Origin: Platynereis dumerilii
Taxonomy: Eukaryota > Annelida > Polychaeta > Phyllodocida > Nereididae
Assembly (NCBI GenBank): GCA_026936325.1
Contig: JAPTHN010000011.1
Location: 32,150,629-32,214,628, forward strand
DNA: 64,000 bases
Reading direction: 5' to 3'
Position 1 is the first letter of the stretch. Each line of letters starts with the position of its first letter. Positions 11,476-25,003 of the stretch are shown piece by piece. Below the pieces are notes generated by a model. The model made no database searches, was not told the origin of the DNA, and saw only the letters and a program-made list of their open reading frames with translations. The position numbers and the translations under genes are program-made.

Positions 11476-12444
11476 GACCATGTGTTTAGAGTATTTACTC
11501 ATGAACGCAGAATATTCATCGTGGCCTTCATTCAATTGTAGGTCTAGTGCTGGAGGCTGGCTTCACTGGAATGAGCAGCTTATTGATATTTTGTCATTTT
11601 TAGCAAATTCGGGAACTAAGTCATCTATGCATGTTGTCCACAATTTTTTCCAAAGTATTATCCACATTCTGATCCATCACAAAGATCTACAGTCTTCATT
11701 GTATGGGTTCATTCAACTCTTACTGACTGATAAGACAATGAATGATGAAGAACATCAAGGAACGTTCTTGCATGCATTTGTTGCAGGTGCCTGGGAGCAT
11801 CTGCCAGCGGACAAGCCAGAAGGATTCCTTAAGACATTTGAAAATGTCCTATTCACAATTTTGGACTCATGTGATCAGGCTGTCCTTGATAAAACTGATC
11901 AAACTGGCAGAAATGTCCTGCAGTGTTTCCTTGATGAACTGAAAACGCAGAAGAAGATTTCAAGGGATGCCTGTGACATTGTCCAACTCTTGTTTACAGA
12001 GAATAGTACAGTTCACCAAGACGCAAGAGGGCAAACTGCCTTACACTATGTATTAGGGATGCTTCCTCAAAGTTCAGATACTTTTCCATCTCAAGAAGCA
12101 TCCTCAGATGTTCCCAGTACATTTCTTGACATTCTCCAGATGATTGTCTCCAGCCAGAACATCAATTTGCAAGATAACCAAGGCGAAACTGCTCTTCATG
12201 TTTTAGCGAGGACTTTCTGCTTTTATCCTGATAGGGCTGGCAGTCTCCCTGCAGTTTTTGATGCTTTGGTGACTGACGATAATATCAATATCTTGGACAG
12301 GAATCATCTAACTCCCTACAGCTGGGTTTTGTGTGCCAGATCGGCCTCCTTGGGTAACAAGAACGTACTTGCAGCAGTTGAAACTATTTTCAAGCAAAAG
12401 AATTTGGATGTAATGAAAGCAGAACAAGGATCATCATTCATTCT
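11476..12444 (+). CDS. Module B long exon, ankyrin-like repeat protein
   Basis: A 969-bp exon, phase 2 at both ends, between ACTTTTTCAG and CT|GTAAGTACC. The 323 codons are uninterrupted. The first half is a helical repeat region (WLHWNEQLIDILSFLANSG). Divergent ankyrin units then follow: TDQTGRNVLQCFLDEL, DARGQTALHYVLGML, DNQGETALHVLARTF and DRNHLTPYSWVL, and the exon closes with EQGSSFIL. It aligns over most of its length with the exon at 33263-34239 (for example FENVLFTILD with IENVIALD, and GQTALHYVLG with GNTALHLVSK). Ankyrin repeats bind proteins, so a scaffold, sensor or adaptor role is the inference. Confidence 0.85.
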
Positions 12445-12516
12445 GTAAGTACCCTTTTAACATTGCTGAAATGCACTGCTACATTATGGTGAATTTTCCG
12501 ACTTTGTTTTTGGCAG

Positions 12517-12682
12517 ATCCCTAAGTGAAGAAATTAGAAAAGGGAAGTCCCCTCATGCTGTATCAGTGAAGACACCAATGATCTTTCCATATGAAAAGGT
12601 TACAACAGATCCAAGGAAATTGAAGAACAGCATGTTTGTTGATTTCATGATGAAACGAGACCCACATCAAAAATCATTGTAA
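12517..12682 (+). CDS. Module B terminal exon with stop
   Basis: Acceptor CTTTGTTTTTGGCAG ends at 12516. The first base completes the Leu codon from the exon ending at 12444, and 54 residues follow to TAA at 12680-12682. The peptide is basic (SLSEEIRKGKSPHAVSVK near the start, RDPHQKSL at the end) and unrelated in sequence to the terminal exon of module A. The intron before it is only 72 bases. Either module B is a separate gene without an enzyme domain, or this is an alternative last exon. Confidence 0.7.
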
Positions 12683-14429
12683 ATAGAATCTTTTTACAAT
12701 CTTCAAGATGACTTAAATTCAGTTTAGTCAATAGTTGTTCTGATTTCGTAACTTACATTATGTACAGGTTGTCAGGAATTTTGCAAATTCTTTACTGAAA
12801 CAATTTGGGATATCCTATACAATAGGGTGTCCCAAAAAAAAATAATGTCCTCATTTTTGATGGGACACCCCCTCATTTTGTGATATAACCGATAAAAAGG
12901 ACCTATGCAAAATTTTAAAGCATTTCAACATGATTAACTGGTGCCTCAAGAGCCTTGAAGTTTAGTCATTTTTGCTCGTTTTAGACGATTTTCGAAATAC
13001 GCGGTTCTCTATAACTTTGTCAATTTGTATCATACAACATTCTAAGTACCATGGTTGGAAATGTCTCAAAAAGACCTTCAATTTGCATATCAATGGTCTA
13101 CTACAGTTATGTAACTCCTACCAGCTCTTCAGCTGACACTATTATGAACGAAAGTGTTTCAGATCACTTTAACCTGAAATTTTTTATTTATTTCACTGGT
13201 AATTGTTGTTATTCTCAATCTACAAATGGCAGGATAGACAAATATAACTTTTGAAGCAACTTTGATCATGGAAATGCCTGCTTTATGAGCCGTTGCTTTT
13301 AAAGAAAAATCTGGAGAAAAGAGCTGAATATATCAGATGAAATGGTTATATTTCATGTTGTATCTTCATCAGAATTGATTCAGGGTACCAAGGGTGGCAC
13401 CAAAAGAATGACAACTTTGTTATTTTCAGGTGGCATGGGTTTTTCTGATGTCAATTCTGAAAAATATGACTTGAAATACGAGAGCCCCATCTGATATTCA
13501 TTTCAACTCTTTCACACAGTTTTTGATTTTCTTCTGTATAAATGGCACTTATATAATTAAATATGGTCATCCTGCCATTTGTAGATTGGTAATCACATGT
13601 GCAGCAACTGGCAGTGAAATAATTATTTTCTCTCAACAAGTGGTATACCGTAATATGGGGTGAATTGGGACAGAATTCAGGGTTTTTCTGCCATAGCATG
13701 GTCACAAATCATCTTATAAATCAAAATATGGTGCCTAATTATGTCCGAACTTGAGGTCCAACTATGTCTTGGAGCACTAAAAGATATCTTTAATTTTCAA
13801 TGATTTATTCATGAAAAACCACTGTCCCAATTCACCCCTTATTTTGGGGTGAATCGGGACAGTCACGTATTTCTATAAAATAATACTTCCTGCCATGTTT
13901 AGGTGATTGCTACTTGTGAATGATCATTAGAAAATATATTTGATATGCAAAAAAAAATTTGAGAAAAATCTTAACCCAATTACTTATAAAATTTGCAGAT
14001 TTTAAAAAATATGGTAAATGACACAAAAGTATTAAAAAATGCAGTTTTCTGTTAATTAATCTATACATAGGTAATTCTGAACTAAATCCCATATTAATGA
14101 TGACCAGTTAAGTAATATGCTTTAAAAAGTCATACTAGTACACTCAGATGAAAATTATTAAGGTTATTTTTGTTGATTCTGAAAATTTGTCATTGCCCTG
14201 GATCGGAACCTGTGACCAATCATACAGAATCTCACGTCTAGTCAACTATTCTGGTCCCTTAATTTGCCAAAACTATGTTAATAAAGTTTCCTGCTAGATT
14301 GTTGCCTCTGATATTAATGCTTTTTGTGCTATAGGCAAAGTTTTGACCAGCTGCAAAAAACGCATTTTCTGCAGGGCCAAGTTTAAAGTGCTGCAGCTCC
14401 TCACTGCCTGCATAGTCTAGGGCCTTATG

Positions 14430-16690
14430 TCAGAAAATATGGGTTCGTGTGCGTTAAGACAAGAAGTTTGCCAACATATTCCATTTGAAAGCAAATTTTA
14501 TCAGCTTTCCAATGGTATATGTCGGCAATTTTTATTTTGATGTCTTCATGGTCAAATCGCCCTCCAATAATAGACCCTATTTTGGCCAATTTTAGTCGAT
14601 TTTCGCCTTTTTTTTGTGCCAATTCTAACTGTATCTTCAGAGATATTGCATTTTTTGGGCTTTATTTGCACTCTTACTTGTGTATTATATACCATATGAA
14701 AGGATATTTTCTCAGCTTTCAAAGAGTTAATGTTCCAAATTTTTATTTTGACATATTCATGGTCAATTTGCCCTAGAAAGAAAAGGCTATATTTTTACCT
14801 GTTTTCTCCGTAATTTTTGCCCCTTCTAACGGTATTATCAGAAATATTAAATTATCTGAGCTATTTTTCACTCTCACTTTTGTATTTTATACCATATTAA
14901 GGGATATCTTCTCAGCTTTCCAAGGGTATATGTTGGCAATTCTCATTTTGATTTCTTTATGATCAAATAAACCTCCAAAGAATATAGGCCCTATTTTCGG
15001 TGATTTTTTCCATATTTTTGCCAGTTCCAACAGATTTTTTATAAACAATAGATTTTCTTTGCTATTGTTCTACTATCACTTTTGTATTTGATAGCAAATT
15101 AAAGGATATTGTCTCAGCTTTCCTATGGTATATGTTGGCATTTTATATTTTGATGCATTCAGGATCATATCATTCTCCAAATATTAGGCCCTATTTTCCG
15201 CAGATTTTTCTCTGTTTTTCTGCCAATCTAACAGTATTTTTAGATGTATAGTATTTTCTAGGCTGTTGTTACACTCTCAATTGTTTATTATATGCCATGT
15301 TAAAGGATATTTTGTCAGCTTTCCAATGGTATATTTTGGCAATTTTTATTTTCATGTCTTTATGGTCAAATCACCCCCAAACCGTAGGCCCAATTTTTTT
15401 CCTGATTTTAACTGTATTTACACCAATTCCAACAGTATTTTCAGATTTATTACATTTTCTTAGCTGTTCTTGCCTTCTCAGTTGCACTAGTGTATCATAT
15501 ATCATATTAAACAATGTTTTCGCAGCTTTCCAATGGTATATGTTGTCAATTCCAATTTTGATACATTCATGATCAAATCACCCTCCAAAGACTAAACCCT
15601 ATGTTCGCCTATTTCCTCCGTATTTATGTCAATTCTAACAGTATTTCAGATATAATATTTTTTCTCGGCCGATGTTCCATCCTCACTTGTGTATTATATG
15701 CCATATTAAAGGCTATTTTCTCAGCTTTCCACTGGTATATGTTGGCAATTGTTATTTTGATGTCTTCATGATCAAATCACCCACGAAACAACTGGCCCTA
15801 CTTTTGATGATTTTCTCCGTATTTTTGCCGATTCAAGCTGTATTTTAGAAATATTACATTATCTGAGCTGTCTTGCACTGTCACTCATATTGGTGTATTA
15901 TATACCATATTAAAGGATATTTTCTCAGCTCTCCGATGGCATATATTTGCATTTCCGATTTGATACATTCATAATCTAATCACCCTGCAAAGAAAAAGCC
16001 CTATGTTCGCCGATTTTCTCCGTATTTTTCCCAATTCTAACAGTATTTCAGATAGTTTTTCAGGGCTGATGTTCCATACTCACTTGTGAATTGTATACCA
16101 TTTTGAAGGATATTTTCTCAGCTTTTCAATGACATTATGTTGGCAATTTTGATTTTGATGTCTTCATGATCAAATCACCCACGAAACAACTGGCCCTACC
16201 TTTGATGATTTTCGCCGCATTTTTGCCGATTCTAACAGTATTTTTTAGAAATATTACATTATCTGAGCTGGTCTTACACTTTCACTTGCACTGATGTATA
16301 ATATACCATATCAAAGGATATTTTCTCAGCTCTCAAATGGTACATGTTGGCAATTTTAATTTTTGTACATTCCGGATCAATTCACCCTCCAAATAATAGG
16401 GCCATATTTTCAATGTATTTTCGCTGAATCTTAAAGTATTTTCAGAAATATGACATTTTCTGAGCTGTTCTTGCACTCTCACTTGCACTTGTTTATTACG
16501 TACCATACCAAAGGAGATCTCAGCTTTTCAATGGTTTATGTTGGCAATTTTTATTTTACATCTCTGATTCTCTATGGTCAAATATTTCTTCAAACAATTG
16601 GTACTGCCGACATGAATTTGTTCAGTAATGAAATTACACCTTGTTTAATGTCCCATGGGGTTTTTATGGTGGCCATTTTAAAATTGAAGT
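14430..16690 (+). repeat. Foldback left arm: ~11 tandem units of ~200 bp
   Basis: The phrase TCAGCTTTCCAATGGTATAT (with variants) recurs near 14503, 14713, 14915, 15112, 15317, 15525, 15721, 15924, 16121, 16329 and 16511. Each time it is followed by GTTGGCAATT and a GTCAAATCACCCTCCAA-type block. Units are diverged from each other, so the array is not recent. Confidence 0.85.
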
Positions 16691-16734
16691 TAACAGCAGT
16701 AAAACCCCCTAGATATTATAAGTTTAATATCTCA

Positions 16735-17600
16735 AATGAAAGCTGACATCAAGGGCTATCCATCTACATCCATTTTGGATGATTAGGAATGAGTTATCTG
16801 GCGATTAAGATAGGTGGAATAGAATCTAGATGGCAGAATTTTGTGTTTTCGAGGAGATTTTTGACACTAACGGCAACATTTATTTGCCTCAGGAGGGTTG
16901 ACAGTAAATATTAACCAGAAAAGCAAGGTACCAAATCAAAGCTGACATCAAGGGCTATCCATCAACATACGTTTTGGTTGGTTAAAAAGGAGTAATCTAG
17001 TGATTGAGATAGGTGGAATTGAAAATACATTGTAGGATTTTGTGTTTTTTCCGAGGAGATTTTTGAGACAGACAACATTTATTTAGCTTTAGGAAGTTTA
17101 CAGTTGTGGTAACAGGGAAACCGAGGTGCCAAATGAAAGCTGACATCAAGGGCTATACATCAACATCCATTTTGTTTGGTTAAAAAGTGTTAGTGATTAG
17201 AATAGGTTGAATTGAAAATGCATCGTAGGATTTTGTGTTTCCGATTAGATTTTTGACACGGACAGCAACATTTATTTAGCTTTTGGAATGTTTAACAGGT
17301 AATAACAAGGAAACCAAGGTGCCATATGAAAGCTGACATTAAGGGCTATTAATCTACATGGATTTTGATTGATAAAAAATGAGTTATTCACTGATTAGGA
17401 TAGGTGGAATCAAACTACATGGAAGAATTTTGTGTTTCCGGGTAGATTTTTGCCAGTGACCGCATTATTTAATTTGATTTAGGAGGGTTGACAGGAGTAG
17501 TAACAATAAGGAAACCAAGGTGCCAAATGAAAGCTGACATCAAGCGCTATCCACCCACATCCATTTTGGTTGGTTGAAAGGAGTTATCTGGTGATCTGAT
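16735..17600 (+). repeat. Foldback central array: five ~195-bp units
   Basis: AAAGCTGACATCAAGGGCTA recurs at about 16738, 16940, 17136, 17330 and 17528. Each unit carries CCAAGGTGCCAAATG and ATTTTGTGTTT. It has no inverted partner on the right arm, so it belongs to the asymmetric centre of the element. Confidence 0.8.
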
Positions 17601-18186
17601 TGGCAAGATGATTTTTTTTATTCCATTCATTTAACATTAAAGATGCTGGCAGGACAATAAATTTGAATTATTAAGGATAGAGTCTAATGATTTCGAAATG
17701 AAGATGATATACAATTCAATATCAGGAAAATATAACAGTACTATTGAACAGTGAATCATTAAAACTGCGAACATATTTGAACAGCTATATCATTTAGAGT
17801 TTTTCACATCTGTTAATCATCTCATTTTAGTTGGCATGCATGGAGAACTTTTATTAGTATATAATCATTGTAATTTTAATAAAAACAATGCAAAAACATA
17901 TTAGATGACAAATCAACATATTGTACTAGTGCCTATACCAAGCAAAAGATGAAATTTCAGTGTTTTCTCCTTGCGACACATGCATTTCTTGACAACCTTT
18001 GCTAATTACGATACTGTAATTATTGCCAAATTATTTAAATCATACTGATATGGTAAAAAGTATGAAAGTCAAACCCCTACAACCTTTTTTGAGCTATTCT
18101 CAATGACCAATGGGTTACATTAAACATTGCTGAAGGAGAAAAAACATGGATTTTTATTTATATGCTTTAATGTTCTTTAATAACCC
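17601..18186. other. Unique core of the foldback element
   Basis: A non-repeated AT-rich stretch between the arms. No open frame of note and no transposase motif seen. Confidence 0.5.
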
Positions 18187-20180
18187 CTAATGTAGAATAG
18201 GTGCTTCTGGCATAATAAAAACCCCAACAGTCATTAAAAAAGACTCAATTTCAACACTGAAAAATATTTTTCGATGGCAGAACCAATAGTTAGAGGAAAC
18301 ATTTGACCACAGAGATGTCAAAATAAAATTGCTAATGTAAACCCTTGGAAAGTTGAGATAATAAATTCTAATTTGGTAAACAATACCACAAGTGCAAGCG
18401 AGTGTCCTAGAACAGCTCAGAAAAAGTAATATGTCTGATAATAGAACGGGCAAAAATACACCGAAAATCAGTGAAAATATGGCTACTTTTTCATCATGAA
18501 GACACAAAAATTAACATTGCCAACATATACCATTGAAAAGCAGAGGAAAATCCTTTAATATGGTATATGATACACAAGTGCAAGTAAGAGTCCTAGGACA
18601 GCTTAAAAAAAAAATTCTGATAATAGAATGGGCAAAAACACACTGAAAATCAGCGAAAATGCGGCCTATTTTTTGGAGGCGATTTGATTATGCAGACACA
18701 AAAATTAAAATTGCCAACATATACCATTGGAAAGCTGAGAAGACATCCTCTAATATGGTTTATGATACACAGGTACAATAAGGAGAGTGCAAGAACAGCT
18801 CAGACAATGTAGATATTTCTGAAAATACTGTCAGAATTGGCGAAAATATCGTGGAAATTGGAAAAAATCGGGCGTGTAGTTTGGAGGTGATTTGACCATG
18901 AAGACTTTAAAATAAAGGTCACCAACATACACCATTGGAAACTGAGAAAATATCCCTTAATATGGTATATAATACTCTAGTATGAGTGGAATATCAGCTC
19001 AGAAACTCAATATATGAAATATTGTTACAGTTGGCAAAAAAGCGGAGAAAATTGGCAAAACATAGGGTCTATCGTTTGAAGGGTGATTTGATCCTGAATC
19101 TTTCAAATTCGAATTGCCGACATTTATGATTAGAAAGCTGAGAAAATATCCTTTAATATAGTATATGATACACTAGTACAAGTGATAGTGCAAGAACAGC
19201 TTAGGTAATGCTATATTTCTAAAACTACTGGCAGAATTGGTGAAAATATTAGTTAATTAAGCAAAAGTGGGGCCTATGGTTTGGAGGGTGATTTGACTAT
19301 AAAGACATCAACATAAAAATAGCCAACATGTACAATTGGAAAGCTTACAGAATATCCTTTAACATGGTATATAATGCACAATTGAGAGAGCAACAACAGC
19401 CTACAAAATGCCATATATCTGCAAATACTGTTAAAATTGGCACAAATACAGAGAAAATAAGCAAAAATTGGGCCTTTTCTTTGTCAGGTTATTTGATCCT
19501 TATGCATCAAAATAAGAATTGCTGACATATACCATTGGAAAGCTGAGAACATATCCTTTAACATGCTATGAAATACAAAGGTGAGAGTCGAAAAATATCC
19601 CAGAAATTGTGATATTTCGGAAAAAAATAGTCAGAATCAGAAAAAAAAGAGAAAATCGGCAAAAATAGTGAAGGTTGAGTTGATCCTGAATGCATAAAAA
19701 TGAAAATTGCCAACATATACCATTGAAAAGCTGATAAAATATCCTTGAATATGGTATATGATACACAAGTGAAAGTTGAAAATAGCTGAGAAAAAATGTT
19801 ATATTTCTGACTATGCCATTAGAATAGGCAAAAATACGCGGAAAATTTGTGAAAATGTGGCCTTTTCTTTCGAGGGCAAATTAACCATGAATTTGTCAAA
19901 ATACAAATTACAGACATATACAGTTGGAAAGCTGAGAAAAAATCCTTTTATATGGTATATAATACACAAGTAAGGGTGCAAAAAACGCTCAGAAAATTAT
20001 ATATTACTAAAAATACCGTCATAATTGGGAAAAAATAAGGTCGAAAATCGGCTAAAAGCAGCCAAAATAAGGCCTATTTTTTGGAGGGCGATTTGACCAT
20101 GAAGACATCAAAATAAAAATTGCCAACATATACCGTTGGAAAGCTGAGAAAATTACCTTGAAAATGGTATATGTTGGCAA
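18187..20180 (-). repeat. Foldback right arm: ~10 inverted ~200-bp units
   Basis: The reverse complement of the left-arm unit recurs: GCCAACATATACCATTGGAA-type blocks lie near 18520, 18712, 18922, 19125, 19322, 19527, 19710, 19915 and 20125, each followed by AAGCTGAGAA. It mirrors 14430-16690. Confidence 0.85.
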
Positions 20181-21558
20181 ACTTCTTGTCTAAATGCCCA
20201 CGAGATTACACAAGGCCCTAGACTAGCAGTTAGAACTATAAAATCTAAACACAGTTTGCGCTACTATGTATGCCAGAACTGTGCCAAAAATTATGGACCT
20301 GGGTTAAATAGGAGTAGCTGTAGCTTAAGAAATATAACACATTCCTATGCTGTCCCGATTCACCCCAGTGTCCCTATTCACCCCATATTACGGTACTGAA
20401 TAAATTCTGATCTGATGAAGATATAGCACAAAATATACATGTCAGTGTGATATCTTCAGCTCTTTTGACTAGATTTATCACTGAAAAAATATTTATATCA
20501 TCTCAGAAATGAATTCAGGACAACTTACATGATAAAATATGAAAAATAACAAAATAGTTGTTCATACATATACCACTGTTGGTTTCCTGAATCAAATCTG
20601 ATGAAGATAAATATAACCGCCCCATCTGATATTTTTAACGATTTTAACAATATTTATCATAAACACTACACGGCTCATAAAGCAAAAATTTTCATGAGCC
20701 AATCTTGTTTCAAAAATTATATATATATATGGTTAACCTGCCATTTGTATATTGAGAATCACAGTAACTGGCAGAAATGAATGGTTCTGAATCAATACTC
20801 GGGAAGATATAACAAATAATATAACAAGTCCATCTATTTTCAGCCCTTTTGAAAAGTTTTATCATTAAAAATAAAATTATATCATCCCAAAATTGGCTTA
20901 AGGACCACATAAGTGATAAAACATTTAAGGAAAACAAAATTTCTGTTGATACGGAACAATTCTTGGTATACTGATGGTATACTGAATCACATCTGATGAA
21001 GATTTAAAATGAAATTTAACCGCCCCTTCCAATATTTTCAGCTCTTTCGACGAGATTTACCTTAAAAATTACATGGCTAATAAAGCAGATATTTTCATGA
21101 ACAAAAATTATCTTAAAAGTTATATATGGTCATTCTGTTATTAGCAGATTGAGAATAAAAACAGCTGGCAGTGAAATGAAATAATTTTTTTAGGTTAAAT
21201 CGATCTGAAACACTTTCGTTCTTATGAGTGTCAGCTGAAGAGCTGGTAGGAGTTTAATAACTATCGTAGACCATTGATGTTGGTATGCAAATTGAAGGTC
21301 TTTTTGAGACTTTTCCAACCATGGCACTAAGAATGTTGTATGATACAAATTGACAAAGTTCTAGAGAACCGCGTATTGCGAAAATCGTCTAAAACGAGCA
21401 AAAATGACTAAACTTCAAGGCTCTTGAGGCACCAGTTAATAATGTTGAAATGCTTTAAAATTTTGCATAGGTCCTTTTTATGGGTTATATCACAATATGA
21501 GGGGGTGTCCCATCAAAAATGAGGACATTATTTTTTTTTGGGACACCCTATTATACAA

Positions 21559-23014
21559 ACCATATTTACAGTCCTTGTCATATTTACGAGGAATCCTAAG
21601 TTATTTTCTATGCTATTCAAGTGTGATGCCAGAGATGACTCAGTGTCAGAGCTTGCAAATGGCTGCTGTGGTTCACCTAGATCAAATCTGAAGTGGCTCC
21701 CTATCTAAATAATTCTTTAAGAATTTTTTTTTATAACTGTGTGCCAAGTTTCATGCTTCTATGTATAAATGCATAATTATACTTTCCTTTTCAAAACAAA
21801 TCTGCCACGCTAATCCAAGAAAGTCACACTCACAGTTTGAACAGGGCTGAAATCAGGCTTGCTCTGACTGGGTCTTCACATGTGTCTTAAGTCAAAATCA
21901 GAACATGAAACTTGCTTAATTACAAGAAAATTATGTCCCTGCAAATAATTGGGAAAAGCTTGTAATGCCCAAGTTATTGTGAAAAATTAGGAGGGAGGAC
22001 GTAATGAAGTGCGGATCAGGGCGGAAAAGAGGGGAAGGGAGGGAATAGGGAGAAAGTGAGGGAGTATGGCGGGAGACAGGGAAAAGAAGTAAGGGACCAT
22101 TAAAAATTTATGACTGGGGTTTTGCCTGAACTTCCCATCAAAAATGAATACCCTCTCCCCTTGACATGAAACTCACTTCATTCATCAGCTATTACGTTCA
22201 ATTAAACATATGAGACATAAAATTTCTGTTGTCATCAGTGATGGGCCTGCACATGTGTGTAAGTGGCACGAGATAATTTTTCTCACCTAAATACTTGGCT
22301 ACAATGCAAAACTGGTTGTTTTATTCCCGAAAGTGTTTGAATTTGTATCTTAAAGTCCACTAAAACCCTGTAATCTCTTGTAATAGGATATGTAGGCATG
22401 ACTACAATTTGTTTGCTAGAGCTAGAATAGCATTGCTGTCAGATTTTGGCATACACCAAAATGATTTTTGGTATCTTTTAAAGTCAATTTTTTGGTTTAA
22501 TTGTATCTTCTATAACGCTGAAATTTCACGTAGGACCAAGAAAATGTCCATACTATTGATAGCACCGGCTTTTCATAGTACTTTTCCTGAAATATTATTC
22601 AACTCCTCATGTCACTCAGCTGGGTCACCCTTTACGATGTACAATAAACATTTTATCACAGACGTATCGGCCCTATCGGGTGGTTGCAAAAGTTCTGGAA
22701 TCAATGAGATTCTGGCAAACATGCTGAGAAATTTGGGCAGATAATTGAATATAAACTTAAGAAGATTAATGATTTCCAGGTAATTCCATTTGAAATGGTA
22801 CAAAATCTACATTTTGAAATTCGGCAAAATGTCACATGTCACTCCCCCCCCCCCCACCAAATTGCGCACACCGTACGCCTAAGCACATAATTTTATACAC
22901 TATGCTGTCTTCATATGTCACGTCCTTAAAGTAGAATATTCATATTTTTTTCTGTGAGTCTGATTTCTTCTTGTGCATAAGTCATATTGATTATATTTTT
23001 ATGTTAATTTTCAG
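21559..23014. other. Intron or intergenic sequence before the first module C exon
   Basis: Mixed AT-rich DNA with a C-run at about 22847-22857. Open frames at 21497-21691 and 22409-22744 show no domain. The stretch ends in TATGTTAATTTTCAG, the acceptor of the next exon. Confidence 0.35.
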
Positions 23015-23207
23015 ACTCAACTTGCTGGCCAACCTTCTGAACCAAATCAACGACCCTGAGGATTTGGCTAAATATAGAAATGCCATAGTGAGCATAATTG
23101 CAGACAATGGACCTTGCCTATTGCGACAAGAGCCTTATATCATTGAGATGTTTGTCAAGAAATGCTATGAACTCATCCCGTCAAAACATTACATGGAAAT
23201 AGTGCAG
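23015..23207 (+). CDS. Module C internal exon, 64 codons
   Basis: A 193-bp exon, phase 2 in and phase 0 out, between ATTTTCAG and GTGCAG|GTATTT. The peptide runs from LNLLANLLNQINDPEDLAKY to KHYMEIVQ. It is helical, with alternating hydrophobic residues like the helical repeats elsewhere in these modules. It needs an upstream exon ending in phase 2. The only such donors to the left in the window are those at 1245 and 12444, so it could follow module B (skipping its terminal exon) or an unseen exon. Confidence 0.65.
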
Positions 23208-25003
23208 GTATTTGAAAATATTAGAGCTCTTTGCAGATTAGCGTCCCAATTCATAACGGAAATCATTTTCAAACTGCTCATGTGACGTTGGCAGGGGACT
23301 TTGCAATGGGCCTTAAGTCTTGAGGAAGTTTGCTGACCAAGCACTGGCTCACAAGAATAATGTGCCATTTGATTTTAAGGGGGGGGGGGCTTGGCTAGCA
23401 ATTATTTTATTTGGTTGTGTAACATTCCCACTATTCCTTTGTAAATCAAGCAAGAAAATATCCCCGCCAGAAATTATTTATTTCAAGGCTGCCCAAAATG
23501 AATTTATTTCTTTCACCAAACTGAGCAAGAAATTAGTTATTGAAAAAAATCCAAGCCCCCCCCCCCTTGAGATTAAATGGTGGTCCCTAACAAATTTTCT
23601 TGAACATTCGCAGACTTTGCAAGCTCAGAATAAACTGCCACTGTTATTGTGAGATAAATAATTTCCTGTCGAGGAATACTCCCCTACCCCCACTTGATAC
23701 TAAATGGTCGTCCCTTAATATAAATTGATGAAGTTCATTAAATCTTAACTTCACCCAGAAAGGTCTTGCTAGAATCAGATTTGTAATAACTCAGCTGTCA
23801 CCTATTCATGTGTAGGTAAAGTGGCACTGTTGTTCCACTTCCTGTTTGATCATAACAATGTCTTGAGAAAAGCACATGTCTCGAAAAAAGTCAAATTACT
23901 ACAAATCTAATTGTTGTCAGCAACATAACACCATGCAGAACTCTCTATGTAGTCATTGTTGGCTATATCTGTGCAAAAGCAGACCTTCAGACTTCTGAGA
24001 CACTGAATTAAATGGCTTCAAAATTGCCAGGTCAGTTGGCAAAAGTTTTCTGTGTTGACATGGTTTTAGGAGAATTTCAATTGCTTACCTTGCATTTTAT
24101 CGTCTACAGGACAATATGTTTAATTTGCCTTCTCCAGGTACATACCTTGCAATGAAGGTTAATAAATAGGTGGTCCCATGTCGAGTAAATAGAGGTTTAA
24201 ATGGTCCAATTAAGATATTTGTTGGCAAAAAGCGCATGTCTCTGACACATATTCTTATGTTCTGACAGTGTTTCAAGAGGCCCTGTTACAAAATAGCAGG
24301 CTGGATTATCTTGTTTAGCATTGTTTGGCATTGACTGTTTGTTATAATCACCTGTTTGGAACCTCAGATCAACAGAGTCCGGACTTAAAATGTGATTGCC
24401 ACAGCAATATGTTGTGTGACCATGCTATTCCTGAAACATTATCCCTATAATTGTTTTGTTTCACTCAGCCATGGTATGTTGATCACTGCACAGGAGCCTT
24501 AATGGTATTAAGGGATGTGACGTGGCAAGGCTCATTCACAAGTTAAAGTTGCAAAAATGTTGACTGGACCTCTGATCCGCAAAGATCTATAAAATATCAG
24601 AGCTTCACACTTTGGTGAATGTAAAAAGTTCCACACATTCTATAATTCTTAATGGTCCAGGGTGTCATCGTCTCTCTTCACAGGCTGCAACAGCATCTGC
24701 TGCCCAGGTCTGCCATGTTTTGCTAGACGCGGACCTGATAGTGAACCCTGTGCCCTATAACCTAATTCTCTACCCAATTCAATTTGAATTTCATCAGTCT
24801 GCAGCCTCGCCTGCCAACACAGCAGACTGTTGTCTGTCAGCTTTTTAAATATTTTAAAGCAGTACAGTGAAGCATCAGTAAATAGTAAAAAGTAATCGCA
24901 AGTCATAGTCACAAGTAACCAATAACTTTCATATTTCAAATTTCACTGAACAACCAATTGTGTAAATGTACATGTTGAGCTGCTCTTCATTATATACTTA
25001 TAG
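23208..25003. other. Intron, no exon recognised
   Basis: G-run at 23381-23390 and C-run at 23557-23566 bound a weak inverted pair (GATTTTAAGGGGG and CCCCCTTGAGATTAAATGG), perhaps a small hairpin element. An open frame at 24612-24848 has no domain. The 24-bp block after TCTCTTCACAG at 24682 lacks a good donor. Confidence 0.35.

Larger units (their letters stand above)
12823..21550. mobile_element. Giant foldback element, 8.7 kb, hAT-like ends
   Basis: Starts TAGGGTGTCCC and ends GGGACACCCTA. The first ~380 bp (ATAATGTCCTCATTTTTGAT, GGTGCCTCAAGAGCC and so on) reappear in reverse complement at 21170-21550. Flanks CTATACAA (12815-12822) and TTATACAA (21551-21558) agree at 7 of 8 bases, giving an 8-bp target duplication. 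Inside the outer arms come sub-repeats with CTGCCATTTGTAGATTG and a block GTAATATGGGGTGAATTGGG (13650; inverse near 20375). Next are about 11 units of ~200 bp on the left (14430-16690) and about 10 inverted units on the right (18190-20180). The centre (16690-18187) is not mirrored. No transposase is recognised. The shared TAGGGTG start links it to the element at 9491. Confidence 0.8.

Noticed and set aside
12822-21551. Reading the foldback with a 6-bp duplication (TATACA) and ATAGGG start
   Set aside because: Possible by base matching, but the TAGGGTG start with a 7-of-8 duplication agrees with the related element at 9491, whose 8-bp duplication is perfect.
22086-23720. Possible TIR pair AAGGGACCAT..ATGGTCGTCCCTT enclosing the exon at 23015
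   Set aside because: Similarity is short and interrupted; the ends more likely belong to separate small elements.
24107-24146. 28-bp block between TCGTCTACAG and GTACAT
   Set aside because: Would shift the phase between the exons at 23207 and 32662, which already fit directly.
24612-24848. 78-codon open frame with an acceptor-like TCTCTTCACAG
   Set aside because: No good donor, no domain, and phases do not fit the neighbouring exons.
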